From Filimonas lacunae (GTDB lineage: Bacteria; Bacteroidota; Bacteroidia; Chitinophagales; Chitinophagaceae), in assembly GCF_002355595.1 (NCBI RefSeq), contig NZ_AP017422.1, forward strand, positions 3,286,001 to 3,350,000: 64,000 bases of DNA. Direction: 5' to 3'. The notes beneath the pieces were generated by a model, which did not search any database, was not told the origin of the DNA, and saw only the letters and a list, made by a program, of their open reading frames with translations. The position numbers were made by a program, and so were the translations under genes. Of the stretch, positions 26,101 through 32,318 are shown in pieces. The stretch's first letter is position 1; each line of letters begins with the position of its first letter.

Positions 26101-29060
26101 TCAAAAATGATATGATCGGCACTGTTCAACTTAATCACCGCCATTTCTTCCGGGTTATCAGAAGAAAAATGGAGGGTATTGCCATTACCGCTGAAGGTAA
26201 CTGTAGCAGTGCTGGAAGTACCTGTTATCGGCTCCAGGATCAATTGCTCATCATAAGTACCACTGCCAGGTGCTACCTGGAAAGTAACTGCATCAGCTAT
26301 GCCGCAACCCATAGCCTCTTTAGCCTCGTTAAAGCTTTTATAGTCAGCTGTGCTGCCACTCTTGTTAATGGCATAAACGCCTCCGGGTAGCGGATAGCGA
26401 ATAGTAAGCGCAACCGTATCGGAATAGCTGCTTATACCACTGCAATTAACCCATATACGGTAATAGGTTTTTGTATTGGCACGCACGGCCGTATCGCCAT
26501 TAAGCATAGCTGGCCCCAGGTTTGTAAAAGGTCCGGCGGCAGAAGAAGCCGACTGCAACTGGTAAATCTGGTTGCCTCCAAGCGTATTGCCCTCCAGCTT
26601 CATCATCACCAGCGTATTGGCACACACCGTATCCTTACTTAACCGGATATGGCCCCCAACAGGTGGCGTAACACAAGATGGCGGTATAAACTCGTACACT
26701 CCCAAATCGGGAGTGGTAGTGCTACGCGCTACTCCCAGCATATCTGCGGGCACCTGCGTAACCGGAACTCCCTTGTTGTCAATAGCGGTATTGAAAACAT
26801 GAAGATCACCGGTAGATACATTCGGATAAAAAGGATTGAGTGAAAAAGAATTCATATCCATCCCTGTAGCATTCTGCCAATCCGCCAGGGAGGCTTTATC
26901 TCCATTATCAGAATGAGCCAAACGGGTAACTCCACCTGTACCCGGGAATATATATAGGTCATTCCTGTCGGAAGTGATACCAGATACAGGCCCGTTGAAA
27001 TACAAGGCCGTTTTTTCTCCTGCTCCGGTACGGCTGATGGTAATAATATTATTACTGAACTTCAGATTAGCTGATTGCTCCTCCTGGTAATATCCCATAA
27101 TGGCTGGTCCAAAATTAACAGCCGGGTTATTCCCATCCAGAGAAACGGTATTATTATAGTAAAACACGCTGGTGGAACCTAAACTGGCTATTCCCCGGAT
27201 ACTGCATCTGTCGCCAAGGCTATACAATAAATTATTACTTACCAGGTTATCCACCCCAGCCAATGCCTTTACCTGTTCCAGCACAATACCATTCAAACGT
27301 GTATTGCCGGAAACAATTCCTCCCTGCAAGTGCGTGATGGTGTTGGCATTAATACTTAAACGCGCACTCAGGTCTTTAGCGTAAATGCCATAGATGTCAG
27401 AAGCCCCGTCAACCCTGCCGGTACGGGAAAAAACATTCCGCTGCACCGTCGTGGTAAAAGAACCTCTGATATACATGCCGTATTGGTAAAAATCGTCTAC
27501 AACATTATTCCGTATGATGTTACCACTATTAGAGGAAGTGGTGTTGCTGGCCAGTACGATACCACAAAATCCACCTGTGATATGGTTATTGGAAATAATA
27601 TTGCCATCGCATAACGCGCCGATGTCTGGCAAAAGATCTATATCGGAATTATTGATTACCACACCTGCATATTTAGCTTCGCCGGAAGAAGCATTTACCG
27701 TAATAACACAACGATTAATAGTATTCGAATCTGCATTATTCATGATTTGCACACCATAACCAAAATCGCCTGTTGCACGAATAACCAGGCTGTCGAATAT
27801 AATATGATCCGCGCCATCCAATTTGATCACCGCCCGTTCATTGCCATTGCCAGATGCAAATTCCAATACCTCACCATTACCATTGAAAGTAACCGTTTTG
27901 GTAGCAGATGTACCAGGCACCCGTTGCATGATCAGTTGTTCGTTGTATGGACCACTGCCTGGCGCCACATTAAATACAACACTGCTTTTAATGCCGCATT
28001 TAACCAGGTTGTAAGCCTCGTTGAAAGAATGCAATATATTAGGACCTGCAGGCGCATTTTTATCAATAGTATACCCCCCCTGTACAAAAGACGGAGAAAA
28101 AACCTGTACCGGCGCAGAGTAAGAAAAGCCTCCACCGTTGTTACATGTTACTTTTACGCGGTAATAGGTAGATGTATCCTGCGTAGCATTATAGCTAAAA
28201 CCAGTTCCGCCAGGAACATTTGTCCAGGCGGCATTGTCTTTTGACGACTGCCATTGATACGAAAGACCGGAAGCAACAGTAGCGCCCTGGGGGGCTAACA
28301 AAAAAGCCTGCTCCATACACACACTAGTAATAGTAGAAACAGCAGTGCCCGCCACAGGCGTACCTGAACAGGCGGGAGCAGCTGCCCAGCTAAAAATGAT
28401 ATTGGGTCTGCTGGTAGCATCTCCATCCTGTAATATACCTGGTGAGTTACATAAATTTCCCTGGCCATCCAGCACAAAAGAATGTGACCCGTTAAAGCCT
28501 AAAGCGGTTGTCATTCTTACCAGGGGATTGGAGCTGCCGTACCAGGTGCTGCTATTATCCGCAGCCCCGTTACAAACTTCTATTACGATATTATCCGATC
28601 CGTTCCAGAAAAACGGGCTGGTAAGTGAAAACGTGTTTACCCCGATGGAAGGCATATAATCCACAGGACCATATACCATAGTGGTGCCGGGTACCCAGGC
28701 ATTCAGATTTAAGGAATTAATGGTAGTAGTGCCTATTTTAATGGCATATTGTTCTATGGCTGTATGCGTATTGCCCACATTAAGATCACGATCTACTACA
28801 GTAAAAGCAACAGCACTAATATTGCCAGGCCCCATACCTGCTGCTATTAATTCACTGGCGCGATACAGATATTGTGCCCTGTTACCGCCCGCCCCATCCT
28901 GCAACGGACAGGGTGATTGCCAGGCATCGTTTGTAGCAGTGCCTGTGCCTATAGATGTATTTACCTGGGCATTCGACTGAATAACGATAGACAGGATCAA
29001 TAGCATAAGAAAGCTATTCCTGCAAACAGCAGGAAAAAGCCCCTTTCTCAAAGTAGTCAT
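20106..29060 (-). CDS. Giant secreted surface protein: triple beta-helix, IgGFc-like, PKD, CHU_C
   Basis: 2984 residues. Signal peptide ends near 'IQSNAQV' (residue ~32). Residues ~30-230 are a jelly-roll-like N-terminal domain. Three tandem modules of about 560 residues follow, starting near residues 325, 890 and 1450; each opens with an Ig-like segment and 'G-x-Y-x-I-(D/N)-(K/N)', then 'F-x-x-A-x-x-x-x-x-CGI' and a right-handed parallel beta-helix with many N-N-x-I/V-(S/T) coils. An IgGFc-binding-like region (~2080-2520), a PKD (~2640-2717), an Ig-like domain, an FN3-like domain (~2800-2885) and CHU_C (~2897-2984, 'SFTPNGDGLNDV') follow. CHU_C implies type IX secretion and surface display. 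Beta-helix modules often bind or cut polysaccharides but no catalytic residues could be assigned. First gene of a coupled pair with the 1102-aa paralogue. Confidence 0.88.
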   Translation of the reverse strand: MTTLRKGLFPAVCRNSFLMLLILSIVIQSNAQVNTSIGTGTATNDAWQSPCPLQDGAGGNRAQYLYRASELIAAGMGPGNISAVAFTVVDRDLNVGNTHTAIEQYAIKIGTTTINSLNLNAWVPGTTMVYGPVDYMPSIGVNTFSLTSPFFWNGSDNIVIEVCNGAADNSSTWYGSSNPLVRMTTALGFNGSHSFVLDGQGNLCNSPGILQDGDATSRPNIIFSWAAAPACSGTPVAGTAVSTITSVCMEQAFLLAPQGATVASGLSYQWQSSKDNAAWTNVPGGTGFSYNATQDTSTYYRVKVTCNNGGGFSYSAPVQVFSPSFVQGGYTIDKNAPAGPNILHSFNEAYNLVKCGIKSSVVFNVAPGSGPYNEQLIMQRVPGTSATKTVTFNGNGEVLEFASGNGNERAVIKLDGADHIIFDSLVIRATGDFGYGVQIMNNADSNTINRCVITVNASSGEAKYAGVVINNSDIDLLPDIGALCDGNIISNNHITGGFCGIVLASNTTSSNSGNIIRNNVVDDFYQYGMYIRGSFTTTVQRNVFSRTGRVDGASDIYGIYAKDLSARLSINANTITHLQGGIVSGNTRLNGIVLEQVKALAGVDNLVSNNLLYSLGDRCSIRGIASLGSTSVFYYNNTVSLDGNNPAVNFGPAIMGYYQEEQSANLKFSNNIITISRTGAGEKTALYFNGPVSGITSDRNDLYIFPGTGGVTRLAHSDNGDKASLADWQNATGMDMNSFSLNPFYPNVSTGDLHVFNTAIDNKGVPVTQVPADMLGVARSTTTPDLGVYEFIPPSCVTPPVGGHIRLSKDTVCANTLVMMKLEGNTLGGNQIYQLQSASSAAGPFTNLGPAMLNGDTAVRANTKTYYRIWVNCSGISSYSDTVALTIRYPLPGGVYAINKSGSTADYKSFNEAKEAMGCGIADAVTFQVAPGSGTYDEQLILEPITGTSSTATVTFSGNGNTLHFSSDNPEEMAVIKLNSADHIIFDSLTIDATGGGSYGVGAQLLNDADSNTFRKCNVVIPFRGSDNHFAGFVMNASASDLFGYGDADCDGNIFDGNKVSGGYNSISFSGNSGKPVRANLITNNDIQDFYNAGIRLTYTENTVIDHNRISRPTASDVSDFNGVYLENEENGVRINGNRFFHPFGANTSSLANASGIVLMFCSAEAGKEIIVSNNLVYDFVGAGSLYGCDDMGASNVKFYHNTISLDDVNSTSTAYTSGFRLSFASTVAWQNNIISITRGGNGEKKAMELSGNAADWVIDHNDYYVNGAGGKNYIGYYNNSYTTLTDWQAALGQEAHSMNMDPVFTSPVAGNFIPAITPMENTGIPVGIPADILGVARTSATPDIGAYEYTVTPCSTPVAGTTVLTPNSGMCMGATVELDLNGSNTGGGQTYQWQKSANGVSGWDNVGPKLYVKDYQTEVLHSDYYRCGVACGTDTVYSVPAQMHLNAAFPAGIYTIDNSGNGDFSSFSAAVAAMDCGIEGAVTFNVKPGLYNEKVRMHRIVGASDTSRVTFQSANGIPASVLLTYQATDNTDNYVLQLDSASFITYRGITIQASNDTYGRAVHLLHQSSFDSLLNCAIVSHSTTTTSEDMAAVYITDFSGKGTVLKGNTIQDGSAGIWLAGDYNKLTPGVTIDSNKVVGAYQYGIYGHYASRLVVTRDSVILGASQNTPAHGIYVDYCDSSLQITGNTVLMHNTAASVHGISVAATAAGPLNPVSVEANYMLATGNNTGDVYGLTMQESQGVVVRNNVISINSSGDNAYGIYNYSSSARYENNSVHSTSTAAIDNYAAYFWHWSAFVGASTSINNIFSQTGGGKAIYSALKELYGGDYNMLYTTGNDLAVIGGDTYQTLQGWINASSQDFNSIVYKPAFVSDEDLRPDVTDSTVWGMHGRGLQVAGNDHDINHQPRPVTLQAGVPDLGAYEFVPASVPPVSLAVPAVATANTRQAFMLGTDTVYTITWGATVPDQLKVRRYSGVVPPALPSTAKYMYFYTDAEITGTGATDYTLEQHYLDSWQGYIDPEKYIRLGRTKASGEWIVDTASRSDIVFNTITEHHLDYLHRFTGLADSTVVVPKDDPYVSVDSSNRGTRFWVAYGNHSFFKGTNSQEMLLYLSAKDAANVTVHINGTSWVKQYRIPANTVITSDLIPKAGVADARLLDEGKYDRGISIESDVPIVAYAHIYGAASSGATMLLPVGTYGYDYYSINSQQVFDEDNSYSWFYVVASHDSTVVEITPSNPTLGGRAANATFTVLLNKGEVYQVMGAFDRMDGKNYVGYDLTGSHVRSIQNMSGKCYPIAVYSGSGRTSISCNSGGGGGDNIMQQNLPAQAWGKRYLTAPTSVSSDPTAVNANIFRVAVKNPATVVKVNGVVLTNLINNYYYEYISNTPDYVEADQPIMVAQYMMSQGTCDQAGTGDPEMFYLSPIEQGIKEVNFYRNSEEDITVNYLTLLIPSKGLSSLLINGSNTFDFTYPHPNLAGYTVVVKRWDAAKEQVTVVSDSGFTAITYGEGIVESYGYNAGTLVKNLSSLPGFTNVFCSNGGNSDYTCVGTPFRFTMAIPVKPQSIRWKFSEVASLAPHADSIQVNPIPLDSVMVNGRKLYQYTIRQDFVFSQEGTYYVPIEYSHPDIESCDNTSGVMLVIHVIGKPKVDFTVNYSGCLNDLAQFQGIATMSNGTPVNKWKWDFDDNTGSGTQDTVKRFGEPGTFYVKLRIIGEDGCIADTVKPVVANAYAALNFVNDSVVVCEGTPAELTIQNPEAGITYSWYDALSGGTKVQDGVSYTVSTVTQTVNFYVTAVKNGCESPREKATATLLAKLAVPVATVDSLGTNMVRFRWEAVPGAMGYEVSVNGGTTWATPSSGNLGLTHTIVNLLPGQEVTLLVKVRGESACQDTVSETAKAMVLQSQIFIPNSFTPNGDGLNDVIQIYGNVIREMRFIIFNQWGEKLFETREQNKGWDGTYKGKPQPSGVYIYLCQLVLADGSKQTKKGSINLVR

Positions 29061-29362
29061 TTATTGGTTAGTTTATTTTCTATATATTATCTGAACACCT
29101 TTATATCATTTTTCACCGGTTATTATGGCACAGGCGTCAGAAGCTAAACAGTTTATGTTTTGTACTGTAAATATTAGAGAAATAACTATAATAAAATATA
29201 GTAACATTTAGCTATTTTTCTTACACTTCATGGCATACTCAAAACAGGTTGAGAGCGGCTTTTCCAGGCAGCGTGGCTTTTCTTTTTTGTTAGCACTGTA
29301 AAATTCAGGAGAAATGAAGGCAAAAAAGACAAACATTTTGCCATTAGCATTCAGGCAATCTT

Positions 29363-29479
29363 TTGACTAACCATAAAAACGGTATTATCCGGTATAAACT
29401 TATCGGCTTTGAAGATGACGATGATGCGGCAGTAGAAGAACTGACACTATTAATGGAACAGGCCCGCCCCCCTTCCTAA
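29363..29479 (+). pseudogene. Possible gene remnant or tiny protein (no ATG)
   Basis: One frame reads '...GIIRYKLIGFEDDDDAAV' and 'EELTLLMEQARPPS' before a TAA at 29477-29479. The composition is protein-like, but the frame has no ATG, only a TTG at 29363, and is closed by a TAG a few codons upstream. It may be the C-terminal scrap of a deleted gene or a 38-residue protein starting at TTG. Confidence 0.25.
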
Positions 29480-29652
29480 ACAATCCAATAGATAAATGTT
29501 CATTAGTTCTTTTGAAAAACCAAACAAAAGCCTGCTACGATGTGTTTAGCCATTTATACATTTAAAATACTACTATATATATGTCTGGCATTAAAAAAAC
29601 ATGTAATTATTGCATGTTACTTATAAAATAAGCATAATTAGTGAACCAATGC

Positions 29653-29660
29653 TACATTTG
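29653..29660 (+). promoter_or_regulatory. Bacteroidota -7 box (TACATTTG)
   Basis: Exact TAnnTTTG match 17 bases before the ATG of the 29678 gene, implying a very short 5' UTR. No clear TTTG -33 box at the matching distance. Confidence 0.45.
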
Positions 29661-29677
29661 AGGTAACATCCACTTCT

Positions 29678-30553
29678 ATGATAACCATCCCTTACAGCCA
29701 TCTGTATGCCGTCAGGCGTTATAGAATTTTTATCTGGAAAACAATCCGCGACAAAAAGCCGCCTTCCGATAATGCTTTTGATTACTGGCAAAACAATCTG
29801 TTTTTGTTTATCATCACCTGGATAATGCCCATTGGTATTTTAGTTACTATCCTGGTAAGCTGTTTTGAACTGAAAAAAGGAGATTATACCATTGTGCTCA
29901 CCAACATCTTTACTATCTTCTCGCTCAACACCATAGTGCTGCAACGTTCGTTAAGCGTTTTTATACGCAAGCTGTTGTTTGCCATTATCCTGGCCATAAT
30001 GTCATTAACAATGGCCGGCTTTTTACATAACCTTTCCCTGGGTGGTATTTACCTGTTCACTGCCAGCATTTTTATGGCCCTGTTCTTTTCCGGCTCCATT
30101 GCTTATGCCGGGGTAGTACTGAATGCAATGGTGCTGGCAGTGTTTACTTTTTATTTACAGTATAGCCCAACCGCCACTGCTGATTTTAATATTAGCCTGT
30201 ACAATTGGGTAATTTTTGCCGCAAACTTCCTGTTTATTGATATGGCCCTTGTTTTATTGATAAGAGTGTTGCTTACCAGCATAGAGCGGAGCCTGAAAAC
30301 GCAGAAAGAGCTGAACCGCCAACTGATCAGGGAAGCCAGGTTAAAGCATGAACAACACCGCCGCCTTAGAGAAATTGCCTTTATTCAATCACACCTGGTA
30401 AGGGCCCCGCTATTGAACATTAAAGGAATTTCGCACTTAATTATCAATACCCAGGAATATAATATTGAAGAAGCACTATTGCTAAGCCTGGAAAAATCTG
30501 TAGAAGAATTAGATGGTGTTATCAAATCCGTAGTAGAACGAACTGCTGTATAG
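29678..30553 (+). CDS. Membrane protein ending in histidine-kinase dimerisation domain, no ATPase domain
   Basis: 291 residues. About six membrane segments fill residues ~40-215. A linker helix (about 215-230, 'KTQKELNRQLIREARLKHEQ') leads to 'AFIQSHLVRAPLLNIKGI' with His239 in the SH-x-x-R-x-P context of HisKA/DHp domains. The protein ends after the second DHp helix ('EELDGVIKSVVERTAV'), so the HATPase_c catalytic domain is missing, and the next gene does not supply one. A paralogue with the same architecture lies at 42382-43239. It could receive phosphate from another kinase, act as a phosphotransfer module, or be a dominant partner. Real gene rather than a truncation, since two copies end at the same place. 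Confidence 0.85.
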   Translation: MITIPYSHLYAVRRYRIFIWKTIRDKKPPSDNAFDYWQNNLFLFIITWIMPIGILVTILVSCFELKKGDYTIVLTNIFTIFSLNTIVLQRSLSVFIRKLLFAIILAIMSLTMAGFLHNLSLGGIYLFTASIFMALFFSGSIAYAGVVLNAMVLAVFTFYLQYSPTATADFNISLYNWVIFAANFLFIDMALVLLIRVLLTSIERSLKTQKELNRQLIREARLKHEQHRRLREIAFIQSHLVRAPLLNIKGISHLIINTQEYNIEEALLLSLEKSVEELDGVIKSVVERTAV

Positions 30554-30756
30554 CCTTTACCCTCCCCCCCTTTTTTTGACATTTCTGCTAGTAAATAAAA
30601 CATTTGTCGCAGCCACCACTGCTGCAGGCCTGTACTTTCACAGCATTGTTTGCCAATGATTTCAGTAGTGCCAGAACGATTGCCATTATTCACTAACCCG
30701 CTGTGTAACTACCTAACAGTTAACACTATATACTTTCAACACCAAAATTCAATCTA

Positions 30757-32280
30757 ATGAAACACTTCTACCGAAAACTCGTGTGTACAGTATTGCTTGG
30801 CTGTATACTTTACCACACATCTACCGCCCAGGTAACCATTCCTGTAGGCACCACTCTTCGCAGCATGATCGTATATGTACCCACCAACCTGCCCCAGAAC
30901 CGTCCTTTACTCATTTCCATGCACGGTGCCAATCAGAGTGCAGACTATCAGCGCAATGCCGCTAAATGGGAACCTATTGCAGATACGTCTAAGTTTATAG
31001 TAGTATTCCCCAGCGGCATCAATAATCAGTGGGATATCAGCGGCACCTCTGATATCAGTTTTATCAATGCTATTATTGATACCATGCAGCAGCGCTATGC
31101 CATTAACCGCAACCGGGTATATCTTTCGGGCTTTTCTATGGGGGGCATGATGACGTATCATGCCGCCACACAAATAGCCAATAAAATTGCGGCTTTTGCA
31201 CCTGTATCGGGCTATCCGTTATGGGGTGGAGGTAATTATAACAGCTCACGCCCCATACCTCTTATTCATGTGCATGGCGATGCAGATGACGTAGTCACCT
31301 ATCCCAACCTGGGCAACTACCTGAATGGTTGGATCAGCCGTAACCAATGCCCTACTACACCACAGATAACCCAGCCATATCCTTCCAGCAAACCCAATTC
31401 GGTTGCTACTAAAAGATATTGGGGGCCCGGCTTGTCGCAATCGGAAGTGGTGTTAATTACCCTGGCGGGTAAAGGCCACTGGTATTCGATGGATTCGGTA
31501 AATGGCGTAAACACCAGCCAGGAGATATGGAATTTTGTAAAACGCTTTTCTCTCGGTGCAGTGCTGGAAGAAAACAGCACGGGCTTTTGCAGTGTGAACG
31601 GCACTATAGATAATAATTATCCCGGCTACACAGGCACTGGCTTTGCCAACACCAATAACACAACGGGCGCTGGCATAAGCTGGAATGCAAGTTTTGCTGG
31701 TGCAGGCACCTCCTATTTCACCTTCCGGTATGCCGCTACCGATGCACGGCAAGCCAAACTGGAAATAAACGGAACCACGGCAATGAGTAGCATCAACTTT
31801 CCCGCCACCGGCTCGTGGAGCACCTGGACTACCATAACCATACCGGCTACCGTAAGTGCAGGCAATGCTACCATACGCCTGGAAGCTACAGGGGGCAGTG
31901 GCTTACCTAATATAGATAACCTGGAAATAACAAATGGTGTGGCTGCGGCCTGCCCTGCCAGCCTTGCCGCCAACACCCTGTTGTCAGTGGCTGACAGTGC
32001 CCAGGCTAAAGCAACTGCGAATGCAGGCCTGCGGGAAGACCAACGCATTTCGGTATATCCTAACCCCGCCGGTGCTGCCATTACTGTAAAAACAGGTATC
32101 TATTGGAAGTCAGGCGACTATATCACCTTGTATAACGCACAGGGTAAAACACTGCAACGCCGTGTGTTGAAAGCCAGCCAGGAAAACCTGAATACAGCAG
32201 GCCTGCCAACAGGCATTTATTACATACAAGTAACCAATGTACACGGACAAAGAGCCAGCCAATCCTTTATGAAAAAATAA
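30757..32280 (+). CDS. Secreted esterase (PHB depolymerase/CE1-like) with CBM and T9SS tail
   Basis: 507 residues. Signal peptide to about residue 24 ('HTSTAQV'). Residues ~28-265 are an alpha/beta hydrolase of the PHB-depolymerase/feruloyl esterase group: oxyanion region 'ISMHGANQ', nucleophile Ser127 in 'LSGFSMGGMM', acid Asp in 'HGDADDVV' (175-180), His241 in 'GKGHWY'. Residues ~270-392 form a CBM6/35-like beta-sandwich, very similar to the second CBM of the neighbouring GH98. The last ~75 residues ('ISVYPNPA' to '...SQSFMKK') are a type A sorting domain for type IX secretion. It likely removes acetyl or feruloyl groups from plant xylan; the exact ester is not decided by sequence alone. 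Confidence 0.85.
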   Translation: MKHFYRKLVCTVLLGCILYHTSTAQVTIPVGTTLRSMIVYVPTNLPQNRPLLISMHGANQSADYQRNAAKWEPIADTSKFIVVFPSGINNQWDISGTSDISFINAIIDTMQQRYAINRNRVYLSGFSMGGMMTYHAATQIANKIAAFAPVSGYPLWGGGNYNSSRPIPLIHVHGDADDVVTYPNLGNYLNGWISRNQCPTTPQITQPYPSSKPNSVATKRYWGPGLSQSEVVLITLAGKGHWYSMDSVNGVNTSQEIWNFVKRFSLGAVLEENSTGFCSVNGTIDNNYPGYTGTGFANTNNTTGAGISWNASFAGAGTSYFTFRYAATDARQAKLEINGTTAMSSINFPATGSWSTWTTITIPATVSAGNATIRLEATGGSGLPNIDNLEITNGVAAACPASLAANTLLSVADSAQAKATANAGLREDQRISVYPNPAGAAITVKTGIYWKSGDYITLYNAQGKTLQRRVLKASQENLNTAGLPTGIYYIQVTNVHGQRASQSFMKK

Positions 32281-32318
32281 ACATTTCACCTCCTATTCTT
32301 CATATTTAAAGCCTCACA

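Larger units (their letters stand above)
29061..29677. other. Intergenic region with promoters and a small ORF remnant
   Basis: 617 bases between divergent genes. It must hold the promoter of the giant protein gene (minus) and holds the TACATTTG box of the 29678 gene (plus). A 38-codon open stretch at 29363-29479 is described separately. Otherwise AT-rich with no clear terminator. Confidence 0.5.

Noticed and set aside
20106-29060. CRISPR-like or simple tandem repeat array
   Set aside because: The repeats are large diverged protein modules of about 1.7 kb, not short identical repeats with spacers.
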